Assembly: GCF_008704655.1 (NCBI RefSeq)
Contig: NZ_CP023688.1
Location: 2,232,001 to 2,296,000 of the forward strand
Direction of reading: 5' to 3'
Length of the DNA stretch: 64,000 bases
Source: Streptomyces rimosus
GTDB taxonomy: Bacteria; Actinomycetota; Actinomycetes; Streptomycetales; Streptomycetaceae
A program made the translations under genes and the position numbers. This document shows, one piece after another, positions 34,973 through 45,633 of this stretch; positions within the stretch are counted from its first letter, which is position 1; each line of letters starts with the position of its first letter. Below the pieces are notes generated by a model. The model saw only the letters and a program-made list of their open reading frames with translations, was not told the origin of the DNA and did not search any database.

Positions 34973-36253
34973 ATGATCACAAGAAAACGGCTGGCGGCCG
35001 GGGTGTGCGGGCTGCTCGCCACCTTGGCCGTGGGGCTGCTCCCCACCTCCGCCGCGGCGGCCGACGAACCGGACACGAAGAAGCCCTCCCCCAAGGTCGA
35101 GCTGGTGCTCGATGTCAGCGGGTCGATGCGGGCCCGCGACATCGACGGGCAGACCCGGATGGCGGCGGCAAAGCAGGCGTTCAACGAGGTGCTGGACGCG
35201 GTGCCGGGCGAGGTCCAGCTCGGTATCCGCACCCTCGGCGCGAACTACCCGGGGCCCGACCGGCAGACCGGGTGCAAGGACACCAAGCAGCTCTACCCGG
35301 TCGGGCCGCTCGACCGGACCGAGGCGAAGACGGCGGTGGCGACGCTCGCGCCCACCGGGTGGACGCCGATCGGCCCCGCGCTGCTGGGCGCGGCCGACGA
35401 CCTCAAGGGCGGTGACGCGACCCGCCGGATCGTGCTGATCACGGACGGCGAGGACACCTGCGCCCCGCTCGACCCGTGCGAGGTGGCGCGGGAGATCGCC
35501 GCCAAGGGCATCCACCTGACCGTGGACACGCTCGGGCTGCTGCCGGACGCCAAGACCCGCAACCAGCTCAGCTGCATCGCGGAGGCCACCGGCGGCACCT
35601 ACACCTCCGTCCAGCACACCAGTGAACTGCGGGACCGGGTGCACCAGTTGGTGGACCGGGCGGCCGATCCGGTGGTGAACCCGGTGGCGGTCCAGGGCGC
35701 CGACCAGTGCGCCAAGGCCCCGGTGCTCAAGCCGGGCCTGTACAGCGACCGGGAGAAGTTCGCCGAGCACCGCTGGTACCGGGTGGACCTGCGGCCCGGC
35801 CAGGAGCTGCGGGCGTCCGCGAGCATCGGCGCCGACCGCGCCGTCAACAACGACTACGGCATCCTGCTGCGCGCCTCGACCGTGCACGGCCGGGAGATCG
35901 TGCGCGGCTCGGAGGCGGGCGACGGGCGCACCGACGTGATCTCGTCGGGGCTGCGCTACCCGAAGGCGCCGCTGAAGAACGCGGAGGGTGCCGCAAAGAA
36001 CGCGCCGGAGACGGTGTGCCTCCAGCTCAGCAACTCCTTCGCGGCGCCCGCCTCGGTGAAGACCGAGCCGGGTATGCCGGTGGAGCTGGCCATCGACGTG
36101 GTGGACGGTCCGTCCGACGCCTCGGACGCCGCCTCCTTCGGTCTGGGCCGCGGCTGGTGGTTCCTGGGCGCGCTGGTGCTGTTCGGCCTGGTGGCCGGTC
36201 TGCTGTGGGGCTGGCTGTCGCGCTGGCGTGTCGCCGTCTGGAGGACCAACTGA
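34973..36253 (+). CDS. Membrane-anchored extracellular VWA-domain protein
   Basis: A 426-residue type I membrane protein: signal sequence (GVCGLLATLAVGLLPTSAAA), von Willebrand A domain (residues about 38-225) with the MIDAS motif DVSGSM, a supporting Thr in PTGWTPIGPAL and Asp in VLITDGEDTCAPLDPCE, a second beta domain, and a C-terminal transmembrane helix (GWWFLGALVLFGLVAGLLWGW). The VWA fold binds divalent metal and protein ligands outside the cell. Its stop overlaps the next gene's ATG, so the two membrane proteins are coupled and probably act together. Function unknown. Confidence 0.85.
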   Translation: MITRKRLAAGVCGLLATLAVGLLPTSAAAADEPDTKKPSPKVELVLDVSGSMRARDIDGQTRMAAAKQAFNEVLDAVPGEVQLGIRTLGANYPGPDRQTGCKDTKQLYPVGPLDRTEAKTAVATLAPTGWTPIGPALLGAADDLKGGDATRRIVLITDGEDTCAPLDPCEVAREIAAKGIHLTVDTLGLLPDAKTRNQLSCIAEATGGTYTSVQHTSELRDRVHQLVDRAADPVVNPVAVQGADQCAKAPVLKPGLYSDREKFAEHRWYRVDLRPGQELRASASIGADRAVNNDYGILLRASTVHGREIVRGSEAGDGRTDVISSGLRYPKAPLKNAEGAAKNAPETVCLQLSNSFAAPASVKTEPGMPVELAIDVVDGPSDASDAASFGLGRGWWFLGALVLFGLVAGLLWGWLSRWRVAVWRTN

Positions 36254-37089
36254 TGCGTACGCGTAGGTTCATGACCGCCGCACTGCTGGCGGGTGTCGCA
36301 CTCTTGGGTACGGCGGGTACGGCAGTGGCGGACAGCCCGTCGCCGTCCCCCAGCAGCAGCGGCAGCGGTGCCGGGCCGACCGAGGCGGGGACTTCGTTCC
36401 GTACCGCGACGCCGGTCCAGCCGGGGCAGCGTGCGACGGCCGGGGCGTCGACCGGCGACTACCTGTACTGGGTGGTGCCCGTGGACACCGGGCAGCGCGC
36501 GACGATGAAGGCGAAGGTGACGCTGCCCAAGGCGGCCCGGCACGGCGCCTCGACCTGGCAGATCGACGTGTACGACGGGCTGCGGCGGCGCCAGGCGTGC
36601 GTCTACGGCGCGCAGACCAGGGCGGCGGCAGCGGACGCGGCCTCGGTGGAGGTGTCCTGCACGCTGCGTACGGTCCGCTCGTGGGCGGAGCAGTCGTCCA
36701 ACGATCCGCTGCCGGGCAGCTATTACGTACGCCTGACGGTCACCGGCCTGCCTCAGGACGACCTGGGCCTGCCCGTCAAGGCCGAGTTCGAGCCCTCCGT
36801 GGACGAGGCGGGCGGCGCGTACGCCGTGGACGGCAAGCTGTCCAAGCCGCTCGTGCCGGGCGTCGCCACCGCGGACCCGGAAGACGGGTCGAGCGCGTCA
36901 CCGGCTCCGGCGGCGGGCAAGCGGTCCGCGGGCGCGCTGGAGCCGGAGGGCGGCTGGTCCTCGGGCCGGTGGTCCGACCGGTGGGTGTGGACGGCGGTGG
37001 GCGCCCTGCTGGCGGCGCTCGCCGGGATCTTCGGGTACTCGGTGACGCGGGGCTCCGGCCGCCCGTCGAGGGTGCCGCCGGGCGTCTGA
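36253..37089 (+). CDS. Secreted/membrane-anchored partner of the VWA protein, unknown
   Basis: A 278-residue protein with a signal sequence (TAALLAGVALLGTAGTAVAD), a Ser/Pro-rich linker (SPSPSPSSSGSG), a beta-sandwich-like extracellular region, a second disordered linker, and a C-terminal transmembrane helix (WVWTAVGALLAALAGIFGYS). It starts at ATG 36253 inside the stop of the VWA gene (TGATG). The extracellular region resembles that after the VWA domain of its neighbour (GYYLYWV/HRWYRVDL-type segments), suggesting related folds. No enzymatic motif seen. Confidence 0.78.
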   Translation: MRTRRFMTAALLAGVALLGTAGTAVADSPSPSPSSSGSGAGPTEAGTSFRTATPVQPGQRATAGASTGDYLYWVVPVDTGQRATMKAKVTLPKAARHGASTWQIDVYDGLRRRQACVYGAQTRAAAADAASVEVSCTLRTVRSWAEQSSNDPLPGSYYVRLTVTGLPQDDLGLPVKAEFEPSVDEAGGAYAVDGKLSKPLVPGVATADPEDGSSASPAPAAGKRSAGALEPEGGWSSGRWSDRWVWTAVGALLAALAGIFGYSVTRGSGRPSRVPPGV

Positions 37090-37108
37090 CGACGGTCCGG
37101 ACATGCTG

Positions 37109-37149
37109 AGCGGGGCGGTGCGCGGAAAGGGTCCGCGCACCGCCCCGCT
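37109..37149. terminator. Strong stem-loop between convergent genes
   Basis: A perfect 18-bp stem (37109-37126 with 37132-37149) with a 5-base loop separates the VWA-partner gene from the converging siderophore operon. It probably terminates transcription from both sides. Confidence 0.75.
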
Positions 37150-37170
37150 GCCGTACGAAGCGGCCCGCGC

Positions 37171-37401
37171 TCAGCCGGTGGTGCCGAGCAGCACCGCCCA
37201 CTTCTCCAGGGCGGGTTCCTCCGACAGGTCGGCGACGGCGACCTCGATGCCGTGGTCGCGGTTCCAGCGGCCGGCCAGGGCCATCAGGCGTACCGAGTCG
37301 AGGCCGTAGTCGACGAGGTTCTCGTCGTCGGGGATGTCGGCGGGGTCCTCGCCGAGGACGTCGGCGACGTCCTTGCGCAGCTGTTCCAGCGTCAGTGCCA
37401 T
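37171..37401 (-). CDS. Free-standing aryl carrier protein for 2,3-dihydroxybenzoate
   Basis: A 76-residue carrier protein with the phosphopantetheine site in VDYGLDSVRLMALAGRW (Ser in the LDS motif). It would be loaded with DHB by the neighbouring DhbE-type ligase and deliver it to the first condensation domain of the NRPS. In E. coli EntB and B. subtilis DhbB this domain is fused to the isochorismatase; here it is a separate gene 4 bp downstream. No phosphopantetheinyl transferase is encoded in the window. Confidence 0.9.
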   Translation of the reverse strand: MALTLEQLRKDVADVLGEDPADIPDDENLVDYGLDSVRLMALAGRWNRDHGIEVAVADLSEEPALEKWAVLLGTTG

Positions 37402-37405
37402 GGGG

Positions 37406-38038
37406 TCACTTTCCTTCGAAGACGGTGGCGGTGGTGGTGACCACGGCGCACTTGCCGGCCGCCCAGCGCAGCGCCATCGCGTGGTCCTCGGCCGAGAAGT
37501 CGGCCACCGCGTCGGCCACCAGGAACGCCTGGAGGTCGCGCATCCAGGCGTCGCAGGCGGTCATCATGACGCCGATGTGGGCGTAGACACCGGTGATCAC
37601 GAGCTGGTCGCGGCCGAGGCCGCGCATCCGCTCCGCCAGGTCGGTGCGGACGAAGCCGCTGTACTTCCACTTGGTCAGCACGGTGTCGTCCGGGCCGGGG
37701 GCGACCGCGTCGGCGATGGCCGCCGCGTGCTCGTCGGCGGGCAGGCCCGGGCCCCAGAAGTCCTGTTGGAGGCCGCGTTCGGCGGGGGTCTGGCCGCCGG
37801 GCTGCGCGGTGTAGAGGACGGGGATGCCGAGCCGGGCGGCCTGCTCCTTGAGGGCGGCGACGTTGCGCAGCAGGTCCGTGACCGGCGACTCCTCGGTCCG
37901 GTACGCCGACAGGAAGTAGTTCTGCAGGTCGTGGACGAGCAGGACGGCGCGCGACGGGTCGGCTTTCCAGTCCACGCGGTTCGCGGGCAGGTCGCCGGCG
38001 GACGGCATGGGGTAGGGGGCGATGGCGGGCAGGGCCAT
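37406..38038 (-). CDS. dhbB: Isochorismatase (2,3-dihydro-2,3-dihydroxybenzoate synthase)
   Basis: A 210-residue isochorismatase that removes pyruvate from isochorismate. It corresponds to the N-terminal domain of EntB/DhbB and ends there, without the carrier domain. Catalytic residues are in [11 protein letters not shown] (Asp) and [10 protein letters not shown] (Lys). The sequence [20 protein letters not shown] is diagnostic of the siderophore subgroup. ATG 38038 is preceded by GAAGGGA. It lies in the minus-strand order dhbA-dhbC-dhbE-dhbB-carrier protein. Confidence 0.93.
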   Translation of the reverse strand: MALPAIAPYPMPSAGDLPANRVDWKADPSRAVLLVHDLQNYFLSAYRTEESPVTDLLRNVAALKEQAARLGIPVLYTAQPGGQTPAERGLQQDFWGPGLPADEHAAAIADAVAPGPDDTVLTKWKYSGFVRTDLAERMRGLGRDQLVITGVYAHIGVMMTACDAWMRDLQAFLVADAVADFSAEDHAMALRWAAGKCAVVTTTATVFEGK

Positions 38039-38084
38039 GATGCGGTGCGGTCCCTTCAGGACGGTCGGTGCGGGTGCGGGGCGG

Positions 38085-39742
<1,658 letters not shown>

Positions 39743-39746
<4 letters not shown>

Positions 39747-40948
39747 AGCTCGGCTCCGACGGCGCTGAGGAAGGTACGGAACTTGGCGCCGGTCTCGGCG
39801 GTCTCGGCGGCCGGCTCGGAGGCGGCGACGACGCCCGCGCCCGCGTACAGGCGAAGGGAGCGCTCCTCGGCCTCGGCGCAGCGGATGGTCACCACCCATT
39901 CGCCGTCGCCGGACGCGTCGCCCCAGCCCACCATGCCGGTGAAGAAGCCGCGGTCGAACGGTTCGGTGTCGGTGATCACCTGGCGGGCGGTGTCGGTGGG
40001 GGTGCCGCAGACGGCGGGGGTGGGGTGCAGGGCGCAGGCCAGTTCCAGCGCGGAGGTGTCCGGGGCGGCGAGGGTGCCGGTGACGGTGGTGGACAGGTGC
40101 CACATGGTGGCGGTGCGCAGCAGGGTGGGCCGGGCGGGGACGGTCAGGTCGGTGCAGTACGGGGCGAGGGCGCGGTGCACCGCGTCCACGACGACGGCGT
40201 GTTCGTGCAGGTCCTTGGCGGATTCCAGGAGCGCCGCGGCGCGGCGCACGTCCTCGGCCAGGTCGTCGCTGCGCGGGGTGGAGCCGGCCAGGGGGTTGGC
40301 GACGACGCGGTCGCCGCGGCGCGAGACCAGCAGTTCGGGGCTGGCGCCGAGGAGGGTGCGGCCGGGGGCGGTGGGCAGCGCGAAGGTGTAGCCGGAGGGG
40401 TCGCGGCGGGCCAGGCGCTGGAGCATGGCGGGGATGTCGAGCGGGTCGGGGGTGGTGAGTTCGAGGGTGCGGGCCAGGACGACCTTGCTGAACTCGCCGC
40501 GCCACATGCGTTCCACCGCGGCGGCCACGCCGGCGCCGTACACCTCGGGCTCCGGTACGGGTCTGATGTCCCACGCGGCCGCGGCGGGCGGGTCGGCGGG
40601 CAGCGCGATCAGCGGGTCGGCGGTGAGCGGCGGCGCGGTCCGTACGCTGCCGGGCACGGTGAGCGCCGCGGGCGCGCTCTGGTCGAAGGGCACCGCGCCG
40701 ACGACGAACGGCGCGCCGTGGCCGTCGGCCCGTGCGGCGTCGAGGGTGGCGGCGACCCGCTGCGGCAGGGGGCGTTCGTCGTGCGGGACCTCGCTGTGGG
40801 TGCCCTGCCCGAGGAGGGTGCGGGTGGGCGTGCCGAGGAAGCGGGCGCCGGGGGTGTAGGCGTCCAGGAGAGCGGTGGCGGCTCCGACGGCCGGGTGGGC
40901 CGGCTCGGCAAGGGGGACGTGCGTGGCGACTTCGGGTGCCGTCGGCAC
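39743..40948 (-). CDS. dhbC: Isochorismate synthase
   Basis: A 401-residue chorismate-utilising enzyme that converts chorismate to isochorismate, the first DHB-specific step. Diagnostic stretches are [13 protein letters not shown] (with the general-base Lys), [42 protein letters not shown] and [15 protein letters not shown] 40948 begins a normal-length protein. It is separated from dhbA by 135 bp with no recognisable feature, and is coupled to dhbE. Confidence 0.93.
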
Positions 40949-41083
40949 GGGGGCTCCAATTCTCGGAAGGTCGCGGGGATTTCCGGGGTGGCTGGTACGG
41001 GTGGGGACGCGGAGGGTGCGCGGTGCGGTTGCCGGGGTGGCGGGCCGCTCCCGGCGGGCGGTGGTGCCGGGGTGCGGCGCGGG

Positions 41084-41875
41084 TCACCGGAGGGTGGCGC
41101 CGCCGTCGACGTACAGCTCCTGCATGGTGATGTGCCGGGCCCGGTCGGAGGCGAGGAAGACGACCGCGTCGGCGATGTCGGACGGGTCGGCGATCCGGCC
41201 GAGCGGGATGCCGGTGCGGTACGTCTGCGGGTCCCCGGCGATCACGCGGCGGGGCGCGTCGTCGTCGGTCCACAGCGCGCGTTGCATGGCGGTGTCGGTG
41301 GAGCCGGGCGCGACGATGTTGCAGCGCACGCCGCTGCGGGCGAGTTCGAGCCCCAGGCACTTGGTGTACATGGCCGCGGCGGCCTTGGAGGCAGCATAGG
41401 CGGCCATTCCGGTACGGGGCACGCCGGCGGCGTTGGAGCCGACGGTCACGATGCTCCCGGAGCCGCGTTCGACCATGTGCGGGGCGACGGCGGAGGCCGT
41501 GTGGAAGACGCCGGTGGTGTTCACGGCGAAGGTGTCGGCCCAGTCGGTTTCCGAGAGTTCGGCGGCGGGGCCGGGGCGCAGGATGCCGGCGACGTTCACC
41601 AGGACGGCGATCGGGCCGAGTTCGCGTTCGACGCGCTGGACGGTGGCGTCGACCGCGGCGCGGTCGGTGACGTCCATAGCCTCGGCGGTGACGGCCCCCG
41701 CGGTGCCGCTTCCGGGCGACGGGGCCGCGGGTGCGGTGCGGTCGGTGGCCACGACGTGGGCGCCGTGCTGCGCCAGCGCCGCGGCGACCGCGGCACCGAT
41801 GCCCTGCCCGGCGCCGGTCACCAGCGCGATGCGCCCGGTGAACTCGGCGCGGCCGTCCGGTATGTGCTCAGGCAT
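41084..41875 (-). CDS. dhbA: 2,3-dihydro-2,3-dihydroxybenzoate dehydrogenase
   Basis: A 263-residue classical SDR that oxidises dihydro-DHB to DHB with NAD+. It shows [14 protein letters not shown] (cofactor loop), [11 protein letters not shown], the catalytic Ser/Tyr/Lys in [20 protein letters not shown] and the following SKAA, and the DhbA/EntA-type end [17 protein letters not shown] 41875 is chosen over an upstream TTG because GGAGG lies six bases before it. It is the first gene of the DHB operon and has an iron box 19 bp upstream of its start. Confidence 0.93.
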   Translation of the reverse strand: MPEHIPDGRAEFTGRIALVTGAGQGIGAAVAAALAQHGAHVVATDRTAPAAPSPGSGTAGAVTAEAMDVTDRAAVDATVQRVERELGPIAVLVNVAGILRPGPAAELSETDWADTFAVNTTGVFHTASAVAPHMVERGSGSIVTVGSNAAGVPRTGMAAYAASKAAAAMYTKCLGLELARSGVRCNIVAPGSTDTAMQRALWTDDDAPRRVIAGDPQTYRTGIPLGRIADPSDIADAVVFLASDRARHITMQELYVDGGATLR

Positions 41876-41893
41876 GAGCAACCTCCCCTTTTG

Positions 41894-41912
41894 TTAGGCA
41901 AGCCTAACCTAA
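41894..41912. promoter_or_regulatory. Iron box (DmdR1/IdeR type) of the dhb operon
   Basis: TTAGGCAAGCCTAACCTAA matches the Streptomyces iron-box consensus TTAGGTTAGGCTCACCTAA at 15 of 19 positions. It lies 19-37 bp upstream of the dhbA ATG. Iron-loaded DtxR-family repressor should block the dhb operon here. Confidence 0.9.
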
Positions 41913-41966
41913 TATAGGACAGGCGCCCAGCCACTCCCCCATTCCGCACGCACGCAGGAGAAACGG

Positions 41967-41985
41967 TTAGGCTAGCCTCACCTTA
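41967..41985. promoter_or_regulatory. Iron box of the siderophore permease gene
   Basis: TTAGGCTAGCCTCACCTTA matches the iron-box consensus at 16 of 19 positions. Its last base is the A of the permease ATG at 41985, so repressor would cover the translation start. Confidence 0.9.
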
Positions 41986-44306
41986 TGCAAAAGCAGCGCA
42001 CGGGTATAGCCGCACCGCCCCCCGAACACGAGGCCGCGGGCGGCGCGTTGCCGGTGGCGGTGGCGCAAAAGGGCACTCCCGTATCCGCGGATGACCCGGA
42101 CTTTGCCCTCGCGGCACCCGCGGCCGGTCCCCAGGGGCACAGCGGGGGCACCGCGCGCCGGACCGTGGTGCTCGCCGTGGCGGGCTTCGCCGCCGCCGTC
42201 CTCGCCCTGGCCGCCGTGTCCCTGTGCGTCGGCGCCGGCGAGGTCGGCGCGAGCGGCGTGCTGAACTACCTGCTGGACCGCGGCGGCGCGCGCAGCGACC
42301 CGCGGCTGGCCCTGGTCGTCGGCGACCTGCGGCTGCCCCGTACGCTCACCGCGCTGCTCGTCGGCGGCGCGCTCGGCGTCGCCGGGTGCCTCCTCCAGGC
42401 CGTCACCCGCAATCCGCTCGCCGAGACCGGCCTGCTCGGCGTCAACGCCGGGGCCTCGCTCGGTGTCGTCGCGGGCATCGCGCTGCTGGGCCTGGACTCC
42501 GGCTACGCGTACCTGGTGTGCGCGTTCGCGGGCGCGGTGGTCGCCAGCGGCCTGGTGCTGCTCATCGCGGGCCGACGGGGCGGCGGGTCGCCGATGCGGC
42601 TGGTGCTGGCCGGGTCCGCGCTGGGCGCCACGTTCGGCGGGCTCACCAGTGTGATCGTGGTCAATTCGGCGGAGACCTACGACCGGTTCCGGTTCTGGGT
42701 GCTCGGGTCGCTGGCCGGGGTCGAGGGCTTCGGCGAACTCGGGCGGCTCGCGCCCGTACTGGGCGTCGGTTTCCTGGTGGCGCTGCTGGTCGCCCGGCCG
42801 CTGTCCGCCCTCGCGCTCGGCGACGACCTGGCCCGCAGCCTGGGCCACCGGCCGCCGGTCATCCGTACCGTCGTCGCGGTCGGCGTGACGCTGCTGACCG
42901 CGGCGGCGGTGGCGCTGGCCGGTCCGATCTCCTTCCTCGGGCTGCTCGCGGGCTTCCTGGCGCGGGCCGTCGCCGGGACCCGGCTCGCCGCCCGGCTGCT
43001 GCTGGCCGGGCTGATCGGCGCGGCCGTCCTGATGCTGGCGGACGTGGTGGCCCGGGTGGTCTCCCGCCCGTTCGAGGCGCCCGTCTCCGTGATCGTGGCG
43101 CTGATCGGCGCGCCCGTCCTCATCGGGATCGTCCGCTCGCGGCAGCTCGCCTCGATGGGCATGACCGAACCGGCCGCCGAGGAGCGCGCGTCCGGCAAGG
43201 CGGGGCCGGGCGTGCTGCGCACACTGCGCGGACGTCTGCCCCGTCGGACGCCGAAGTCCGGCCGGGTGCGCCCCGCCGACACGTTCGTGCTGCGCCGCGG
43301 CCCGCTCTCCTTCCTCGTCGCCCGGCGCGCCACGCTCGCGGCGGTGCTGCTGGCGGCGGCGCTTTTGGTGGCGGTGGTGCTGTCCGCGTACGCCGGGCAG
43401 AGCGACATGGGCGTGACCCGCACCTTCCAGGCGATCTTCGGTCAGGGCGACCGGTTCGACGTGCTGCTGGTGCAGAAGTTCCGGCTCGGCCGGATCGTGG
43501 CCGGGCTGGCCGCGGGCGCCGCGCTGGGCCTGGCCGGCTGCCTGACGCAGACGCTGGCCCGCAACCGCCTCGCCACCCCCGAACTCCTCGGCGTCAACGA
43601 CGGTGCCACCGCCGCCGTCCTGCTGTCCGTCACGCTCAGCGCGACCGGCACCTTCGGCGCCTGGTGGGCCGGTCCGCTGGGCGCGCTGGCCGCGGCCGTC
43701 GTGGTCACGCTCGTCTCCGGCGGCCTCGGGCAGCGCGGCTACCGCGTCCTGGTGGTGGGCCTGGCGATGTCCGCGCTGGCCTCCGCCGCCACGCAGGTCG
43801 CCCTCTCCCGGCGCTCGCTCAGCTCGGCGAGTTCGCTGTACGTGTGGACCTCGGGCAGCCTCAACGGGCGCAGCTACGCCGTCGCCGTACCCGTCCTGAT
43901 CGGCCTGGCCGTCCTGGTGCCGCTGAGTCTGGCGGTCGCCCGGCACCTGGGCGTGCTGCGCTTCGACGACGCCACGGCCTCGTCACTGGGCGCCGCGCCG
44001 GCCCGTACCCGCGCCGTGTGCCTGCTGCTGGCGGTGGCCCTGGCGGGCCTGGCCGTCGGCATCTGCGGGCCGGTCGGCTTCGTGGCGCTGGCCTCGCCGG
44101 TCATCGCGTCGCGGATGGCGGGGCCGCTGCGGGTGCCGCTGGTCGGCACGATGCTGACGGGCGCGGTCCTGGTGGTGGCGGCCGACACGGTCGGGCGGAT
44201 CGCGTTCTCCGGTACGGAGGTGCCGGTGGGCGTGGTGACGACGGTGCTCGGCGGGCCCTTCCTGCTGTGGGTGCTGCTGGGCCGCTCGGCGGCGACGCGT
44301 GTCTGA
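41985..44306 (+). CDS. Double-length FecCD/FhuB-type siderophore ABC permease
   Basis: A 773-residue permease in which two FecCD units are fused (residues about 50-390 and 430-770), so one polypeptide supplies the whole channel, as in FhuB. Each half has the signature LRLPRTLTALLVGGALGVAG or FRLGRIVAGLAAGAALGLAG, the LLGVN motif, and a late GPISFLGL or GPVGFVAL segment. ATG 41985 abuts an iron box and has no close ribosome site (AGGAG is 25 bases away), so the message may be leaderless or the true start lies downstream before the first helix (residue 55). It imports ferric-siderophore with the binding protein and ATPase at 56-58 kb. Confidence 0.9.
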   Translation: MQKQRTGIAAPPPEHEAAGGALPVAVAQKGTPVSADDPDFALAAPAAGPQGHSGGTARRTVVLAVAGFAAAVLALAAVSLCVGAGEVGASGVLNYLLDRGGARSDPRLALVVGDLRLPRTLTALLVGGALGVAGCLLQAVTRNPLAETGLLGVNAGASLGVVAGIALLGLDSGYAYLVCAFAGAVVASGLVLLIAGRRGGGSPMRLVLAGSALGATFGGLTSVIVVNSAETYDRFRFWVLGSLAGVEGFGELGRLAPVLGVGFLVALLVARPLSALALGDDLARSLGHRPPVIRTVVAVGVTLLTAAAVALAGPISFLGLLAGFLARAVAGTRLAARLLLAGLIGAAVLMLADVVARVVSRPFEAPVSVIVALIGAPVLIGIVRSRQLASMGMTEPAAEERASGKAGPGVLRTLRGRLPRRTPKSGRVRPADTFVLRRGPLSFLVARRATLAAVLLAAALLVAVVLSAYAGQSDMGVTRTFQAIFGQGDRFDVLLVQKFRLGRIVAGLAAGAALGLAGCLTQTLARNRLATPELLGVNDGATAAVLLSVTLSATGTFGAWWAGPLGALAAAVVVTLVSGGLGQRGYRVLVVGLAMSALASAATQVALSRRSLSSASSLYVWTSGSLNGRSYAVAVPVLIGLAVLVPLSLAVARHLGVLRFDDATASSLGAAPARTRAVCLLLAVALAGLAVGICGPVGFVALASPVIASRMAGPLRVPLVGTMLTGAVLVVAADTVGRIAFSGTEVPVGVVTTVLGGPFLLWVLLGRSAATRV

Positions 44307-44349
44307 CGCGATGTCTTCTCCTGACGCACCCGATGAGAGGGGTACGGAA

Positions 44350-45570
44350 GTGACCGCTGTCCGGAGTCCGCTGCTGCGCGGCCTCGCCGAGGACGTACGG
44401 GCCGGGCGGCCCGGCGCCGAGGAGGAATTCTGGCGCCGCGCCGAGGCGGCCGGGACGCCGCTGGTGGAGCCGGACCCGGACGGCGATCTGGACCACGTCC
44501 TGGTCACGTTCGTGTGGCGGGACGATCCGGCCCGCCCGGCCACCGACGTACTGGCGCTCCTGCACACCGTCACCGACCGCGACCGGCACGCGGGCGACCT
44601 GACGCCGCATCTGATGACCCGTGTCGACGGTACCTCGGTGTGGGCCATCAGCCACCGGCTGCGGTCCGACCACCGCGCCTCGTACCAGTTCCGCCCCGGC
44701 ACGGGAGCGCGCGAGGAGATCCTGCGCACGGACCGGCAGGCGTGGCTGAAGGTGCTGGACAGTGCCGTACCCGACCCGCTGAACACCGCGCCCGTTCTGC
44801 CGTCGCGGGACGGCCGCAACCCCGCCTCGGTCGTGGCGCTGCCGGGCGCGCCCGCGCAGCCGTGCACCGGGCGCAGGCCCGGCGCGGCACGCGGCACCTC
44901 CGTACGCGCCGAGGTGGACGGCCGGCACGTCACCGTCCACCTGCCGCCCGGCCACCGCGCCGACGGCGGCCCGTACGCGGTCGCGGTGCTGCTGGACGGC
45001 GAGATGTGGGGCCCGGTCCTGGGCGCCGGTGACCTGCTGGACAACCTCCACGCCGATTCCGCCGTGCCGCCGACCGTCGCGCTGCTCGTGGACACGATGG
45101 GGCGGCGGATGGAGGACCTCAGCTGCAACGGTGCGTTCGTCGACTGGCTGGCGGACACGCTGCTGCCGTGGGCGGCCGAAGCGTACGGGGCGGGGCTGCG
45201 CCCGGAACGCACCGTCATCGCGGGGCAGAGCGCGGGCGGCCTGACCGCGGCATACGCGGCCTTCCGGCGGCCGGACCGGTTCGGGCTGGTCCTCTCGCAG
45301 TCCGGCTCCTTCTGGTGGCCGGACGACGCGGAACGCGGCGCCGAGTGGCTGACCCGCCAGTACGCCACGGCCGAACGCCGCCCGGTCCGCCTGCGCCTGG
45401 AGGTCGGCCTCCAGGAGTGGATGCTCCTCGCGGAGAACCGCCGCCTGCGCAATGTGCTGCGGGCACGCGGTTACGACGTGGCGTATGAGGAGTTCAACGG
45501 CGGGCACGATTACGCGTGCTGGCGTGGGGGGCTGGCTACGGGGCTGGGGGCGTTGCTGTCCAGCCGCTGA
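44350..45570 (+). CDS. fes: Enterochelin-esterase-like trilactone hydrolase
   Basis: A 406-residue Fes/IroD-type esterase that would cleave the lactone backbone of the imported ferric catecholate and so release iron. The N-terminal Fes domain includes LVTFVWRDD and VWAISHRLRSDHRASYQF; the catalytic alpha/beta-hydrolase domain has VAVLLDGEMW, nucleophile GQSAGGLTA, LSQSGSFWWP and the terminal His in EEFNGGHDYACWR. GTG 44350 is preferred for the GAGAGGGG before it; ATG 44311 and GTG 44299 are in frame. It follows the permease within 45 bp. Its presence argues that the siderophore is a Thr/Ser trilactone. Confidence 0.9.
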   Translation: MTAVRSPLLRGLAEDVRAGRPGAEEEFWRRAEAAGTPLVEPDPDGDLDHVLVTFVWRDDPARPATDVLALLHTVTDRDRHAGDLTPHLMTRVDGTSVWAISHRLRSDHRASYQFRPGTGAREEILRTDRQAWLKVLDSAVPDPLNTAPVLPSRDGRNPASVVALPGAPAQPCTGRRPGAARGTSVRAEVDGRHVTVHLPPGHRADGGPYAVAVLLDGEMWGPVLGAGDLLDNLHADSAVPPTVALLVDTMGRRMEDLSCNGAFVDWLADTLLPWAAEAYGAGLRPERTVIAGQSAGGLTAAYAAFRRPDRFGLVLSQSGSFWWPDDAERGAEWLTRQYATAERRPVRLRLEVGLQEWMLLAENRRLRNVLRARGYDVAYEEFNGGHDYACWRGGLATGLGALLSSR

Positions 45571-45579
45571 GCGCAGAAC

Positions 45580-45612
45580 GGCGCCCCGGACCCGAGTCGG
45601 GTCCGGGGCGCC
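45580..45612. terminator. Bidirectional terminator between fes and the MFS exporter gene
   Basis: A perfect 14-bp stem (45580-45593 with 45599-45612), 5-base loop, followed on the + strand by a pyrimidine-rich tract. It sits between convergent genes. Confidence 0.8.
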
Positions 45613-45633
45613 GTCGTTTCTCCCACGACGGGG

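Noticed and set aside
37171..37401. Fatty-acid or polyketide acyl carrier protein
   Set aside because: Its position directly after the isochorismatase and its sequence around the LDS motif fit an aryl carrier protein for DHB.
41967..41985. Interpreting the AGGAG at 41957-41961 as the permease ribosome binding site
   Set aside because: It is about 25 bases from ATG 41985, too far for normal initiation.
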